A DNA stretch of 64,000 bases, from assembly GCA_947499715.1 (NCBI GenBank), contig CANMPL010000003.1, positions 434,001-498,000 on the forward strand, written 5' to 3'. The translations under genes were made by a program, and so were the position numbers. This document shows positions 18,401 to 27,174 of the stretch, piece by piece (positions within the stretch are counted from its first letter, which is position 1; every line of letters begins with the position of its first letter). The DNA is from an uncultured Paracoccaceae bacterium (lineage in GTDB: Bacteria; Pseudomonadota; Alphaproteobacteria; Rhodobacterales; Rhodobacteraceae). The notes under the pieces were generated by a model. It did no database searches and was not told the origin of the DNA. It was given only the letters and a program-made list of their open reading frames with translations.

Positions 18401-19022
18401 CGACTGTGGTGTCCCCACGCGAGACCAGTTTGATCAGCGGGCTGACCTGATGGGACAATGAGATTTGGGGAAAGCCGATCTTTGCCGCGATCTCACCCAG
18501 CTGCTTTTCGTGGTCAGGAAAGCGATAGGCGTGCATCAGCGCGATGGCGACGGAGCGGGTGCCCGCGTCATAAGCCGCTTGCAGGGCGGTGCGGGCGGCG
18601 TCTTCGTCCAGTGGGGTGATAACCTCGCCCGTGGCAGAGAGGCGTTCGGTGACCTCGACCGCTTCGGCATAAAGCAGTTCGGGCAGCACGATATGCAGGT
18701 CAAAAAGCCGGGGGCGGTTTTGGTAGCCGATGCGTAGCAGGTCGCGCTGGCCCTGGGTGATCAGCAAGAGCGTGCGTTCGCCCTTGCGTTCCAAAAGCGC
18801 GTTGGTGGCGACGGTAGTACCCATTTTGACAGCGCCGATGTGACCGGGCGGAATGGGGTCGTCTGGGCCAAGGCCAAGAAGGGTGCGGATGCCGTGCACG
18901 GCGGCATCAGCGTAGCTTTCGGGATTTTCAGAGAGCAGCTTGTGCGTGCGCAGATCACCGTCAGGGGTGCGCGCCACAATATCGGTGAACGTGCCGCCGC
19001 GATCTACCCAGAATTGCCACAT
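15447..19022 (-). CDS. Fused hydantoinase A/B, 5-oxoprolinase-type enzyme
   Basis: Protein of 1191 residues fusing a HyuA-type ATP-binding half (about 1-680) to a HyuB-type half (about 690-1190), the layout of ATP-dependent 5-oxoprolinases, which open a lactam ring. Landmarks are [13 protein letters not shown] and [14 protein letters not shown] in the HyuA half, and [15 protein letters not shown] and [15 protein letters not shown] in the HyuB half. It is the last gene of the hpsN-comD-comE operon, an unusual place for glutathione-cycle 5-oxoprolinase, so the true substrate may be another lactam or hydantoin. The ribosome-binding site lies in the arm of a strong hairpin (19030-19065). Confidence 0.85.
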   Translation of the reverse strand: MWQFWVDRGGTFTDIVARTPDGDLRTHKLLSENPESYADAAVHGIRTLLGLGPDDPIPPGHIGAVKMGTTVATNALLERKGERTLLLITQGQRDLLRIGYQNRPRLFDLHIVLPELLYAEAVEVTERLSATGEVITPLDEDAARTALQAAYDAGTRSVAIALMHAYRFPDHEKQLGEIAAKIGFPQISLSHQVSPLIKLVSRGDTTVVDAYLSPILRRYVEQVAGALNDSTGKAPNLMFMQSNGGLTDARLFQGKDAILSGPAGGVVGMVRTADEHGFDKIIGFDMGGTSTDVCHFAGEYERSFETEVAGVRMRAPMMSIHTVAAGGGSILTFRDGRMQVGPESAGANPGPAAYGRGGPLTVTDCNVLLGKVQPDFFPAVFGADGMQPLCASVVHDAFKTLNATIGGDQKIEKIAEGFLRIAVENMANAIKKISVQRGYDVTKYTLNCFGGAGGQHACLVADALGMSTIFIHPFAGVLSAFGMGLADIRAIREHQFGQPIDAIADAEMALKSLADLAIAEVAGQGIAADAITIHQTAHIRTNGAHQTLEIPFDTVDAMTLAFAKAHSQRFGFAPVFDHLIIDLLTAEAVGSTGGTVTLTDVASATRDDQTVRMFTNGDWRDVPLVDRNALKNGDKITGPAIVTEPTGTNVIEPGWAAECTSGGNLILRRAVALKRQEAIGTSVDPVMLEVFNNLFMSIADQMGATLANTAYSVNIKERYDFSCAIFDQNGDLVANAPHVPVHLGSMSESVRTVLRENAGTVRPGDVFMMNNPYNGGTHLPDVTVITPVFDAAGQNIIYTVASRGHHADIGGKTPGSAPPDSTHIDEEGVLIDNFLLVDQGTLRDAETRALLAGAKYPCRNIPENMADLAAQIAANATGVRELLKITEQFGLETVHAYMSHVQDNAEESVRRVLDVLRDSEFTYPLDSGAQIQVAITVDKTAREATIDFTGTSPQDRLNYNAPRAICRAVVLYVFRTLVGADIPMNEGCLKPLNLVIPEGSMINPAYPAAVISGNTEVSQAIADTLYGALGVIAGSQGTMNNFVYGNDQYQNYETICGGTGAGPDFDGTSAVHSHMTNTRMTDPEVLETRFPVRVEEFSIRRGSGGAGRHVGGDGIVRKLRFLDPMTVTVLTSHRDTAPHGVLGGAPGMTGENSVLRHDGQTIALRGNDEVEMASGDIFILKSPGGGGYGAG

Positions 19023-19029
19023 GTGGTGT

Positions 19030-19065
19030 CCCCCGTTCTGTCCTTGCTACAGGCCAGAACGGGGG
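19030..19065 (-). promoter_or_regulatory. 11-bp hairpin covering the oxoprolinase ribosome-binding site
   Basis: CCCCCGTTCTG and CAGAACGGGGG pair perfectly over 11 bp around a 14-base loop in the 50-base gap between the comE stop and the oxoprolinase start. On the minus-strand mRNA the downstream arm ends in GGGGG, which with the next A is the Shine-Dalgarno GGGGGA seven bases before the ATG at 19022. The folded hairpin should lower translation of the last gene. It lacks a U-run, so it is not a standard terminator, though it could also shield the 3' end of comE. Confidence 0.65.
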
Positions 19066-19072
19066 CAAATGG

Positions 19073-19627
19073 TCAAGCTTTCACAGCTTCCATAAAGCGG
19101 TGTTTGATCACCACAGGATCCATGGTGATGACAGGCAGTTTGATGTTGCCGCTGTCGCATTTCACCACAATCACGGTCATCTTCTTGCTGTCGATGGCCG
19201 CTTGCAGGGTTTTGCCAGTGTCGACGTCCTGACAGACAACGACGTTTTCACAGCCGCAAGCCTCTGCCACGCGTTCAAGCTTTGTCTTCTTGCCCGCATA
19301 TGTCGGTTGGTCCCCGGTGGAGCCATAGGACCCGTTGTCGATGATCATCAGGATGTAGTTGTCGGCCACATTGTTGGCAATCGTGGGCAGCGTGCCAAGA
19401 TTGGTCAAGACAGAGCCATCACCGTCAATGGAAATGACGGTTTTGGGTTGAGAAAGTGCAAGGCCAAGCCCGATGGAGGACGACAGACCCATGGTGCCCA
19501 ACATGTAGAAGTTGGTGGGTTGATCGTCGATCATGTGCAGCTCTTGGCTGGGCAGACCGATGTTGCAGACGACCAGTTGGTCACGGAGGATTGGCGCGAT
19601 CTCGCGCAGGATTTCAGAACGGATCAT
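19073..19627 (-). CDS. comE: Sulfopyruvate decarboxylase beta subunit
   Basis: Subunit of 184 residues resembling the C-terminal, thiamine-diphosphate-binding half of 2-oxo acid decarboxylases. The TPP motif GDGS-x(n)-N is visible as SIDGDGSVLTNLGTLPTIANN with the later DNGSYGSTGDQ. With the alpha subunit it would convert 3-sulfopyruvate to sulfoacetaldehyde and CO2. The ATG at 19627 overlaps the stop of comD (ATGA), so translation is coupled. Phosphonopyruvate decarboxylase is the main alternative, but that is normally one fused polypeptide, and the neighbouring hpsN-type gene favours sulfonates. Confidence 0.82.
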   Translation of the reverse strand: MIRSEILREIAPILRDQLVVCNIGLPSQELHMIDDQPTNFYMLGTMGLSSSIGLGLALSQPKTVISIDGDGSVLTNLGTLPTIANNVADNYILMIIDNGSYGSTGDQPTYAGKKTKLERVAEACGCENVVVCQDVDTGKTLQAAIDSKKMTVIVVKCDSGNIKLPVITMDPVVIKHRFMEAVKA

Positions 19628-20130
19628 TGGTCGCCGTAGCCTCCCCAAAAGTTCGCATCCGTGAGGATCGCGACGGGTTTGTTGCACATGAAGGTGTATT
19701 TGAGGATGTTGTCGAATTCCTCGACATCTTTCTGCCAGTGGAAGTGGTAGGTCGGGATGTTCAGCTGCGCCAGAAGCGCCTTGGTGTGAACGGCCATCTC
19801 AACCTGGCAGGCGACAGGCTCGCGCAGCTCACCGCGGTAGCTGATGATCATTGGCAGCGGCATCCGGTAGAACTGTGTCAGGGTGGCCAGCGTGTTGATC
19901 GTCACACCGATCGCGGTGTTCTGCATGATGATCGCAGGGCGCTTACCGCCCATGTGGGCACCGGCACACAGGCCCATGCCCTCGTCTTCTTTGTTGGAGG
20001 GGATGTGGAAGATCCCCTCGCGGGCCTCAACCTCGTCAATGACGCCGGCGAGCTGTTTGCAAGGGACGGTGGTGACGAATGACACGTCATTGGCCACAAG
20101 GTCGTCCACGATTTTCTTGTCGATGTTCAA
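19624..20130 (-). CDS. comD: Sulfopyruvate decarboxylase alpha subunit
   Basis: Subunit of 168 residues matching the N-terminal (pyrimidine-binding) half of TPP-dependent decarboxylases. FVTTVPCKQLAGVID, HIPSNKEDEGMGLCAGAHMGGKRPA (Glu for cofactor activation) and MQNTAIGVTINTL are family landmarks. The start is TTG at 20130, supported by AGGAG six bases upstream; no in-frame ATG fits. It stands 25 bases after the hpsN stop and four bases into comE. In sulfonate catabolism the product sulfoacetaldehyde is cleaved by Xsc to acetyl phosphate and sulfite; xsc is not in this window. Confidence 0.83.
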   Translation of the reverse strand: MNIDKKIVDDLVANDVSFVTTVPCKQLAGVIDEVEAREGIFHIPSNKEDEGMGLCAGAHMGGKRPAIIMQNTAIGVTINTLATLTQFYRMPLPMIISYRGELREPVACQVEMAVHTKALLAQLNIPTYHFHWQKDVEEFDNILKYTFMCNKPVAILTDANFWGGYGDQ

Positions 20131-20155
20131 GGGTCTCTCCTAGGGTTGGGAGGGT

Positions 20156-21463
20156 TTAGCTATCAGCGGAAAGGTCGAAATTTACGCCCGGGAAATATTT
20201 GGCAAGGCGAACGTCTGCGGCGCGTGCATGGCCTTCCATGCCTTCAAGGCGGGAAATGCGGGCGGTCGCCTCTGCCACATCGCGCGAACCTTCGCGGGTG
20301 GCACGCTGCCATGTGACCATTTTCATGAACTTATGGACAGACAAGCCGCCGGTGTAGCTGGCAGCGCCAGAAGTCGGCAGCACGTGGTTGGTGCCGGAGG
20401 CCTTGTCGCCGTAGGACACGGTGGTTTCTTCACCAAGGAACAGCGAGCCATAGCAGGTCAGGCGGTTCAGCCACCAATCAAGGTCTTCAGCCTGCACCGT
20501 CAGGTGTTCGGGTGCGTAGTCGTCAGAGACAGTCGCCATTTCCTCGCGGTCGGCGCAGAGGATGACTTCGGCGTAGTCGCGCCACGCGGCGAAGGCGTTG
20601 TCGCGGTTCACCTCTGGCAGGTCGTCGATCAGAGCGGGGACGCGGTTCATCACGTCGGTCGCCAATGCCTTGTCATCGGTGACCAGCCAGACAGGTGAGT
20701 TGTAGCCATGCTCTGCCTGAGACACGAGGTCAGTGGCGACGATATGCGGATCAGCAGAGGCGTCGGCGAGGATCAGGCTGTCGGTCGGGCCCGCGATCAT
20801 GTCGATGCCGACGCGGCCAAAGAGGATGCGCTTGGCTTCGGCCACGAACTGGTTGCCGGGGCCGACGAGGATTTTGGCTTTGGGCTGACCAAACAGGCCG
20901 AATGTCATCGCAGCCACACCCTGCACACCGCCGATGGCCATGATTGTGTCAGCGCCACAGATGTGGGCGGCATAGATGATGGCGGGGTTCACACCCACGC
21001 CGGGACGCGGCGGCGAGCAGGCCATGATATGGTCGCAACCGGCAACTTTTGCGGTGGTCACGGTCATGATGGCAGAGGCGATGTGGCTGTAGCGGCCACC
21101 GGGGACGTAGCAGCCTGCCGCATCGACGGGGATCGCCTTTTGACCGGCGATCAGGCCGGGCACGACCTCGACTTCGATATCTTTCACGGTGCTTTTTTGC
21201 GCTTCGGCAAAACGGCGCACGTTGTCGGCAGCAAAGCGGATATCCGCCTTGAGCCGTTCGGGCACAAGCGCAGAAGCCGCATCAATTTCGGCCTGCGACA
21301 GGACAATGCTGCCATCATATTTGTCAAATTTGGCGGCATATTCCAACGCTTTGGCGTCCCCGCCTTCTTCGATGTCATTGAGAATGTTCTGCACGATCTC
21401 ATTGACGTCGGAAGCGTCAGAGGTTGACGTCAGCGTTGCTTTCTTCAGATAGGTCGGGGCCAT
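20156..21463 (-). CDS. hpsN: Sulfopropanediol 3-dehydrogenase (HisD-family paralogue)
   Basis: Protein of 435 residues of the histidinol-dehydrogenase family. Metal and catalytic positions are present: SQAEHGYNSP (Gln, His), DYAPEHLTVQ (Glu-His) and LSVHKFMKMV (His). HpsN oxidises (R)-2,3-dihydroxypropane-1-sulfonate to sulfolactate with NAD in two steps, as HisD oxidises histidinol. No other histidine-biosynthesis gene is nearby, and comD-comE follow directly, which favours HpsN over HisD. The ATG at 21463 is preferred to an upstream in-frame ATG at 21583 that would run through the promoter. A GAGG lies 11 bases upstream, rather far. Confidence 0.82.
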   Translation of the reverse strand: MAPTYLKKATLTSTSDASDVNEIVQNILNDIEEGGDAKALEYAAKFDKYDGSIVLSQAEIDAASALVPERLKADIRFAADNVRRFAEAQKSTVKDIEVEVVPGLIAGQKAIPVDAAGCYVPGGRYSHIASAIMTVTTAKVAGCDHIMACSPPRPGVGVNPAIIYAAHICGADTIMAIGGVQGVAAMTFGLFGQPKAKILVGPGNQFVAEAKRILFGRVGIDMIAGPTDSLILADASADPHIVATDLVSQAEHGYNSPVWLVTDDKALATDVMNRVPALIDDLPEVNRDNAFAAWRDYAEVILCADREEMATVSDDYAPEHLTVQAEDLDWWLNRLTCYGSLFLGEETTVSYGDKASGTNHVLPTSGAASYTGGLSVHKFMKMVTWQRATREGSRDVAEATARISRLEGMEGHARAADVRLAKYFPGVNFDLSADS

Positions 21464-21528
21464 CGGGTGCGTATCCTCTTGCTGCGGGATGAGGCAAAGA
21501 CGGCATAAATCTAGCCGCTGCAAGCAAT

Positions 21529-21567
21529 GGTATAGCCAGCGGCACGATTCTATGCAAGCGCTTACAT
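21529..21567 (-). promoter_or_regulatory. hpsN operon promoter with overlapping LacI-type operator
   Basis: On the minus strand a -35 box TTGCAT (21557-21552) and a -10 box TATACC (21534-21529) are separated by exactly 17 bases. The -35 overlaps the 16-bp near-palindrome ATGCAAGCGCTTACAT (21552-21567; 14 of 16 symmetric), which fits the LacI-family pattern TGnAAnCGnTTnCA. A repressor bound there would block RNA polymerase. The gap from the predicted start site to the hpsN ATG is about 60 bases. The operator differs from that of the local LacI gene, so the regulator is probably encoded elsewhere. Confidence 0.75.
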
Positions 21568-21584
21568 AAACCCAGCGACCCAAT

Positions 21585-21616
21585 AAAAAACGCCCCGATC
21601 AATTGACCGGGGCGTT
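21585..21616 (-). terminator. Rho-independent terminator of the 5'-nucleotidase gene
   Basis: On the minus strand AACGCCCCGGTC-AATT-GATCGGGGCGTT, a 12-bp stem with one G-U pair and a four-base loop, runs into six T residues. It ends transcription of the gene finishing at 21639 and isolates the hpsN promoter. Confidence 0.88.
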
Positions 21617-21638
21617 GAACGTAAACCTTTGAAAAGGC

Positions 21639-23198
21639 TTATTTCATCATGATGCGGCCATCGGTGTAGGGCTGATAGTCGCCCTGCTCTGCGATATAAT
21701 CTGCCACGACGTCGGCCAGATCTGGACCAAAGTCATAGGCGTCCGCGGCGTTGACGAACATCTTATAGCCATCGCCACCGTTGCGCACGTAGTTGTTGGA
21801 CACCATGCCATAGGTGGCAGTTGGGTCGAGCGCTTCGCCGCCAACCATGACGTCAGACACGCGGCTGCCCGGCTCTGCGGCAGGATCGACCGTCATTGTC
21901 AAACCTGCAACCTGCGGGAAGCGGCCTGCGCCTTCTTCAATTTCGGACACACCGTTTTCCAGCGCCGCCAGAAGGACATCGCCAGAGACAGAGAATGTCG
22001 ACAGCGTGTTCTGGAATGGCAGCACGGTCAGCACTTCGCCCTTGGTGACTTCGCCTGCGTCGATTGACGCACGGATGCCACCAGCGTTGGCGATCGCGAC
22101 CTGGACACCCTGATCCGCAACGCGGGCCAGCATGGCGTCAGCCACAAGGTTACCGCCCGAACATTCCATGGCGCGGCAAACATCACGGTTGCCTTCGATG
22201 GCTTCTGCTGTGTTACCGACGACCTGATTGCGCAGCGCCTCGAGTGGCTCAGCCAGTTCGCCGATACGGGCCACGACGGCCGCGTCTTCGACCACGGCAC
22301 CGTCGATGATGATCGGCTCACCCACAGCTTCGGTGATGACACCTGCGTCGTCAAAGGTCACGTTCAACTCGCCCAGGAATTTGCCGTAGGCATAGGCCTG
22401 CACGATGGCCACGCCATTGACCATTGTCGGGTATGGGCCAGCGGCACGGTCAGAGGTGTTCGACAAGAGCGTGTTTGAGTGGCCACCGACGATCACGTCA
22501 ACGCCAGTCGTGTTGGCCGCAACCTCTTGGTCAGTGCCATAGCCAGAGTGGGACAGAACGATGATCTTGTTCACGCCCATTTCGGTCAGCTTGTCGACCT
22601 CACCCTGCACCGCGTCAGAGGGATCAGTGAAGATCACGTTCGGGCCGGGGCTGGCGAGTTCATCGGTATCTTCAGGTGTCAGGCCGATCAGGCCAATCTT
22701 TTCGCCACCGCGTTCAATCACCACGGATTTCGCAATCTTGTCCGCGATTAGCGGCTCACCCGAGATATCGGCATTGGACATCAGGATCGGAAATTCGACC
22801 GCATCTGTGAAAGCCGAAAGCACTTCGGGGCCATCGTCGAATTCATGGTTGCCGACGGTCATCGCGTCATAACCCAGAAGGTTCATGAATTCTGCTGTCA
22901 TGGTGCCTTTGTATTGGGTGTAGAACAGCGTGCCCTGGAATTGGTCGCCGCCATCCACAAGGATAGAATTGTTGGAACGCGAGCGCGCCTCGGCCACGGC
23001 GGTCACAAGACGGGCGGTGCCACCAAAGCATTCGCCGGCTGCGTTATCTTCAGCAGAGCAAGGGCCATCGAATCGGCTGATCGGCTCGTGCCGGTCATGG
23101 AAGTCGTTGGTATGCAGAATTGTCAGGCTGTAGTCGGCCATCGCAGTGCTGGCCGCGAGGGCGAGCGCTGCAGTTGTCGTCAGGATACGGAATGTCAT
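21639..23198 (-). CDS. Periplasmic bifunctional metallophosphatase/5'-nucleotidase
   Basis: Secreted enzyme of 519 residues that dephosphorylates nucleotides outside the inner membrane, supplying nucleosides and phosphate. The start at 23198 gives the signal peptide MTFRILTTTAALALAASTAMA; an upstream in-frame ATG at 23216 only adds six residues. The metallophosphatase domain shows LTILHTNDFHDRHEP, GNHEFDDG and VLSHSGYGTDQ with GGHSN. The C-terminal 5'-nucleotidase domain has AIANAGGIRASIDAGEV and the substrate loop VSNNYVRNGGDGY. Its products would feed the nucleoside salvage operon at 42.3-46.8 kb. It has its own terminator. Confidence 0.94.
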   Translation of the reverse strand: MTFRILTTTAALALAASTAMADYSLTILHTNDFHDRHEPISRFDGPCSAEDNAAGECFGGTARLVTAVAEARSRSNNSILVDGGDQFQGTLFYTQYKGTMTAEFMNLLGYDAMTVGNHEFDDGPEVLSAFTDAVEFPILMSNADISGEPLIADKIAKSVVIERGGEKIGLIGLTPEDTDELASPGPNVIFTDPSDAVQGEVDKLTEMGVNKIIVLSHSGYGTDQEVAANTTGVDVIVGGHSNTLLSNTSDRAAGPYPTMVNGVAIVQAYAYGKFLGELNVTFDDAGVITEAVGEPIIIDGAVVEDAAVVARIGELAEPLEALRNQVVGNTAEAIEGNRDVCRAMECSGGNLVADAMLARVADQGVQVAIANAGGIRASIDAGEVTKGEVLTVLPFQNTLSTFSVSGDVLLAALENGVSEIEEGAGRFPQVAGLTMTVDPAAEPGSRVSDVMVGGEALDPTATYGMVSNNYVRNGGDGYKMFVNAADAYDFGPDLADVVADYIAEQGDYQPYTDGRIMMK

Positions 23199-23352
23199 GG
23201 TTTTTGGTTCCCCCAAATTGGAATAGCAGTAGCTTGGCGTTGGCCCTGCACAGAGTCAAACAGACAAGCGCATGATTGGGGTAAAGCGCCCCTACGTCAG
23301 TTCTGTGACAGGCGGACTTGATTATTTGGCAGGCACACGCCAGACAGCGCCT

Positions 23353-23691
23353 ATGCTGATTTACAAGATATTCCGCGCGCCAGAGCTGTTGGTGCTTCTC
23401 GAAACTGGCGAAACAACCGGGGCGCCGATTGATGTGGCGGATGGGTATGTGCACATGTCCTCCGGGGATCAGGTGGCCACAACGCTGACCAAACACTTTG
23501 CTGGCGAATCTGACCTGTCAATTCTCGCGATTGAGGCGGATCGGCTTGGGGATGATCTAAGATGGGAAGTCTCGCGCGGCGGGTCGCTGTTCCCACATCT
23601 TTATCGTCCTCTACGGACGGGCGACGTGGTTTGGCACAAACCCCTTGAAGCGGCTGATCATCCATCCGGATATGTGCCGATTTGGGTATGA
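23353..23691 (+). CDS. DUF952 family protein
   Basis: Small soluble protein of 112 residues with the DUF952 pattern: an N-terminal [11 protein letters not shown], the segment [23 protein letters not shown] in the middle, and [10 protein letters not shown] near the end, with conserved His and Ser. The fold resembles ADP-ribosyltransferase-like or ASCH-like small domains in some annotations, but no activity is established. The ATG at 23353 is chosen because homology-like sequence begins there. It overlaps pyrD as ATGA (23688-23691), so the two are translated together; a role in pyrimidine synthesis is not implied by anything else. Confidence 0.85.
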   Translation: MLIYKIFRAPELLVLLETGETTGAPIDVADGYVHMSSGDQVATTLTKHFAGESDLSILAIEADRLGDDLRWEVSRGGSLFPHLYRPLRTGDVVWHKPLEAADHPSGYVPIWV

Positions 23692-24725
23692 GTATGTTCG
23701 AACAAGCCGGGCTTCGCGCGCTGCGGTTATTTGACCCCGAGCGCGCGCATGGACTGGCACTGACGGCCTTGAACACAGGTCTGGGGCCCAAGGGCGGACC
23801 GGTCACATCGGACCGGTTGAAGGTGACATTGGCGGGATTGGCATTGCCGAACCCAATTGGGCTGGCTGCGGGGTTTGACAAAAACGCGACCGCATTGGCC
23901 GCATTGGCGCAGACGGGTTTCGGATTTCTGGAGGTTGGCGCGGCAACGCCCCTGCCCCAGCCCGGCAACCCCAAGCCGCGGCTTTTTCGCCTGAGCGAGG
24001 ATCAAGCCGCGATCAACCGCTTTGGGTTCAACAATGACGGGATGGACGTGATTGGCGAGCGGCTGAAGGGGCATCGCGGGATTGTGGGGTTAAACCTTGG
24101 GGCCAACAAGACCAGCACCGACCGCGCAGGCGACTTCGCCCGCGTCATCGCCCATTGCGGGCCACACGTTGAATTCGCAACGGTGAACGTATCATCCCCC
24201 AACACCGAAAAACTGCGGGATTTGCAGGGGAAAGCTGCACTTGCTGCGCTGCTGTCAGGCGTGATGTCGGCCAATGCGACGGATGTTCCCGTTTTTTTGA
24301 AAATCGCGCCGGATCTGTCACCGGATGAATTGGCCGATGTGGCGGAGGTTGCAAATGCATCGGGGATCGCTGGGCTGATCGCCACCAATACCACGCTGGA
24401 TCGCGATGGTTTGAACGGGCCCCATAGGGATGAGATGGGAGGGCTGTCTGGCCAGCCCTTGTTTGAAAAATCGACCCGCGTGCTGGCGGCATTGGCGGGT
24501 ATGACGGACCTGCCCATTATTGGCGTGGGCGGCGTTGGATCAGCGGAACAAGCCTATCAGAAGATCCGCGCAGGCGCCTCAGCGGTGCAACTATACACAG
24601 CACTCGTTTATCACGGCATTTCATTGGCCGGAGAGATCGCTAAGGGGTTGGACGAATTGCTGGCGCGCGACGGGTTTGCATCGGTGAGCGAAGCTGTCGG
24701 CACGGGGCGCGGCGACTGGGTCTAG
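23688..24725 (+). CDS. pyrD: Quinone-dependent dihydroorotate dehydrogenase
   Basis: Class 2 membrane-associated enzyme of 345 residues that oxidises dihydroorotate to orotate in pyrimidine synthesis and passes electrons to ubiquinone. The N-terminal helix ([22 protein letters not shown]) is the class 2 membrane/quinone extension. FMN and substrate motifs include [33 protein letters not shown], the catalytic-serine region [12 protein letters not shown] and [12 protein letters not shown]. The ATG at 23688 overlaps the DUF952 stop; a second ATG lies two codons further. Confidence 0.95.
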   Translation: MSMFEQAGLRALRLFDPERAHGLALTALNTGLGPKGGPVTSDRLKVTLAGLALPNPIGLAAGFDKNATALAALAQTGFGFLEVGAATPLPQPGNPKPRLFRLSEDQAAINRFGFNNDGMDVIGERLKGHRGIVGLNLGANKTSTDRAGDFARVIAHCGPHVEFATVNVSSPNTEKLRDLQGKAALAALLSGVMSANATDVPVFLKIAPDLSPDELADVAEVANASGIAGLIATNTTLDRDGLNGPHRDEMGGLSGQPLFEKSTRVLAALAGMTDLPIIGVGGVGSAEQAYQKIRAGASAVQLYTALVYHGISLAGEIAKGLDELLARDGFASVSEAVGTGRGDWV

Positions 24726-24780
24726 GCCTGCGGGTCGTCAGTTGTTGTGATCTTGCCTGCCGTTGCATCCCATGCCCTGG

Positions 24781-26094
24781 TCACGCTGCCGCCCTTTCCA
24801 ATCCGGGGTATTTCCAACCCAGGGTGATCCCGCGCACGATAAAGCTGAACAATAGCCCCAGCCAAAGGCCGTGATTGCCAAAGGCTGCCATCAGCGGAAT
24901 CACAGCCGCGAAATAGGCGATGGTCGAGACAATCATCATATTGCGCATATCCGTGGTCCGCGTGGCCCCGATGAAGACACCGTCAAACATCCAAGCGGCG
25001 ACACCCACCAAGGGGGCCGCGACCATATAAGGCAAGAAGGTTCGCGCGGCATCCTGAACCTCTGCATTCTTGGCCATGATCGCCACGATGGCAGGCCCAA
25101 AGACCCCAAAGACCAAGGCGAGGGCAACGCAAATCGCAGTGGCCCAGATGAATGTCAGCACCACAGCGCGGCGCAAACGCGGCGCTGCCCGCGCACCCAA
25201 GGCTTGGCCTACCAGCGCCTCTGCCGCGAAGGCGAAACCGTCCATCGCGTAGGACGTCACATAGAGGAACTGCATCAGGATATGATTGGCCGCCAGTTGC
25301 ACATCGCCAAAGCGGGCACCAAAGAACAGGAAGCTGACAAAGATGGCCTGAAGCAGCACAGAGCGGATCAGGATATCTGTATTAACGACGGCCATATTGG
25401 CCAAACGCGCGCGATCAAAGATGCGCGACCAGTCGCGCCATGCAGGCACGCCAAAGGCCGCGCGGCACAACCAAAGCCCTAACAAAAGCCCTGACCATTC
25501 CGCGATAAAGGTGGCCCATGCGACGCCCGCAACGCCAAACCCAAGGCCAAGCACAAACACGACGTCGAGGACGATATTGATGCCGTTCATCACGACTTGC
25601 AACGCGAGCACGGCCCGCGTGCGTTCCTGCGCCACCAGCCAGCCCGTAATGCCATAAAGCGCAATGACGGCGGGGGCAGACCAGACCCGGATCGACATAT
25701 AGATGCGCGCCAGCCCCTCGACCTCTGGGCTGGCGGGAGAGATCTTGAAGGCCCCGGCGAACAGCCAAATCTGGGTGAGGATGATCGCGATGCCGGCCAC
25801 ACCACCAATCAGCAGGACGCGCGTCAGAAGTGCTGCCACCTCGGCCGGTTGTCCGGCACCGGCCGCCTGCGCGGTCAGACCGGTTGTGCCCATCCGCAAA
25901 AAGCCAAAGATCCAGTAGATCGCCGTGAGGATGATGGCACCCATGCCGACGGCACCAATTGGTGCGGCCTCGCCCAATTGGCCAACAACGCCGGTGTCCA
26001 CGACACCCAGGATCGGCACTGTCGCATTTGACAACACAATCGGCAGAGCGATGTTCAAGACGCGACGATGCGTCAGATCAGGCACCTTAGCCAT
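24781..26094 (-). CDS. MATE-family multidrug/toxin exporter
   Basis: Inner-membrane antiporter of 437 residues with twelve hydrophobic segments, of the DinF branch of the MATE family (IALPIVLSNATVPILGVVDTGVVGQ; FLRMGTTGLTAQAAGAGQ; SYAMDGFAFAAEALVGQALG). It would expel cationic drugs or metabolites in exchange for Na+ or H+. The start overlaps the upstream thioesterase stop by eight bases, so it is the last gene of a short operon with the two thioesterases. No dedicated regulator is adjacent apart from the divergent MerR gene. Confidence 0.93.
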   Translation of the reverse strand: MAKVPDLTHRRVLNIALPIVLSNATVPILGVVDTGVVGQLGEAAPIGAVGMGAIILTAIYWIFGFLRMGTTGLTAQAAGAGQPAEVAALLTRVLLIGGVAGIAIILTQIWLFAGAFKISPASPEVEGLARIYMSIRVWSAPAVIALYGITGWLVAQERTRAVLALQVVMNGINIVLDVVFVLGLGFGVAGVAWATFIAEWSGLLLGLWLCRAAFGVPAWRDWSRIFDRARLANMAVVNTDILIRSVLLQAIFVSFLFFGARFGDVQLAANHILMQFLYVTSYAMDGFAFAAEALVGQALGARAAPRLRRAVVLTFIWATAICVALALVFGVFGPAIVAIMAKNAEVQDAARTFLPYMVAAPLVGVAAWMFDGVFIGATRTTDMRNMMIVSTIAYFAAVIPLMAAFGNHGLWLGLLFSFIVRGITLGWKYPGLERAAA

Positions 26095-26575
26095 CGTCTG
26101 AAGGCATCAGAAAATGCCCGGTCGCCTGCGCAAACAAGCGGCTGCGGTTGTCTTGCCATGCCTCGACGTGGACACTTGCGTAGCGCCGACCAAATCGGTT
26201 CACGCGGGCGCGGGTATAGGCATCGCGCGGCAGACCCGCGCGCAGATAATCAACGGTGAAGTCGATGGTCTTGGGCAAAGGCCGTTTGCCCACATCGGCG
26301 GCACCTGCTTCGAGATCGGACCACATCGCGACCCAGCTGAGCTCGATAATCGCGGTCACTTCGAGGAACGCAGCTGTTACACCGCCGTGGATCGCGGGGA
26401 TCATCGGGTTTCCGATATGGGTGTCCGCAAATGGCAAGACCCCGGTAAGTTCATCGCCGCGGCGATCAAACCGGATGCCCAGAAACTGAATGTAAGGCAC
26501 GCCGCTGACCAGTTGATCCAAGGCTGCATCACGACGGGATTTGACGACCTGTACCGGCTCTGGTCTGCGGATCAT
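26087..26575 (-). CDS. PaaI-type hotdog thioesterase
   Basis: Hotdog-fold acyl-CoA thioesterase of 162 residues. The family segment [27 protein letters not shown] carries the G-G-V-T-A-A-F-L-E pattern with a catalytic-type acidic residue, and [12 protein letters not shown] is the second conserved strand. It overlaps the MATE gene by eight bases downstream and the second thioesterase by four bases upstream (ATGA). The pair suggests tandem duplication with divergence, or a heteromeric enzyme. The acyl substrate is unknown; the MerR and beta-oxidation genes nearby make a CoA-thioester role plausible. Confidence 0.85.
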   Translation of the reverse strand: MIRRPEPVQVVKSRRDAALDQLVSGVPYIQFLGIRFDRRGDELTGVLPFADTHIGNPMIPAIHGGVTAAFLEVTAIIELSWVAMWSDLEAGAADVGKRPLPKTIDFTVDYLRAGLPRDAYTRARVNRFGRRYASVHVEAWQDNRSRLFAQATGHFLMPSDDG

Positions 26576-27012
26576 CCCTTGCCTCCTTCGATCGTAAAGG
26601 CACCGGTGGCCGTGGCGACGGGGCGCGATGTGTCCTCGTCCATCGCCGTCGCCCGCACGAAGGCGACCGAGCGTGTGACGTGATAACAGGTGGCCTTTGC
26701 GGTGATCCGCTGACCGGGCGTGGCCGGGCGCATGTAGTCGATGCGCAAATCCAATGTCGCTGTGCCAGCCGGTGCGGAAGGGTGCGACATCACCGCCGCA
26801 CCGCCACAGGTATCCATCAACGCCGAAACCGCACCGCCATGGATTACCCCGGTTTCGGGGTCACCAACAAAGCGCGGATCATAGTCCATGCCGATTGTCG
26901 CTTCGCCATCGCTGACCTCGGCCAGCTCCATGCCAAGCGCAAGAGAATGCGGCAGTGCACCGATGAATTGGCGCACAATCGCGTTTCTGTCAGAGGGTAG
27001 GTTCTTTGCCAC
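26572..27012 (-). CDS. PaaI-type hotdog thioesterase (GTG start)
   Basis: Hotdog-fold thioesterase of 146 residues. [22 protein letters not shown] matches the HGG-x(3)-D/E active-site motif of PaaI/YdiI-like enzymes, and [12 protein letters not shown] is the second family motif. A GTG start at 27012 is chosen: AAGGAAGAAG stands just before it and the following residues match the family, whereas the longer frame up to 27138 adds a basic stretch of no recognisable kind. It is the first gene of a three-gene group with the second thioesterase and the MATE exporter. Confidence 0.83.
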   Translation of the reverse strand: MAKNLPSDRNAIVRQFIGALPHSLALGMELAEVSDGEATIGMDYDPRFVGDPETGVIHGGAVSALMDTCGGAAVMSHPSAPAGTATLDLRIDYMRPATPGQRITAKATCYHVTRSVAFVRATAMDEDTSRPVATATGAFTIEGGKG

Positions 27013-27174
27013 GACGCTTCTTCCTTTATGCGCAAACTTGTCCGTAGCCTGCGCGGGGGCAAGCCCTTTCTTTGTGCCGACCCATCGCACGCCCACGTTC
27101 GCCCTGCTTTTTTGATCCCAAGCGCGTTGCTCTGACACCGTCGAGAGGTTAAGATTTTCGCACTGGAGACCTCA

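Noticed and set aside
20156-21463. Histidinol dehydrogenase of histidine biosynthesis (hisD)
   Set aside because: Same family, but no other his gene is near and comD-comE follow in the same operon, which fits HpsN.
21618-21637. GTAAACCTTT resembling the sugar-cassette operator
   Set aside because: Lies in the 3' region of the nucleotidase gene beside its terminator, lacks the dyad, and no promoter faces it.
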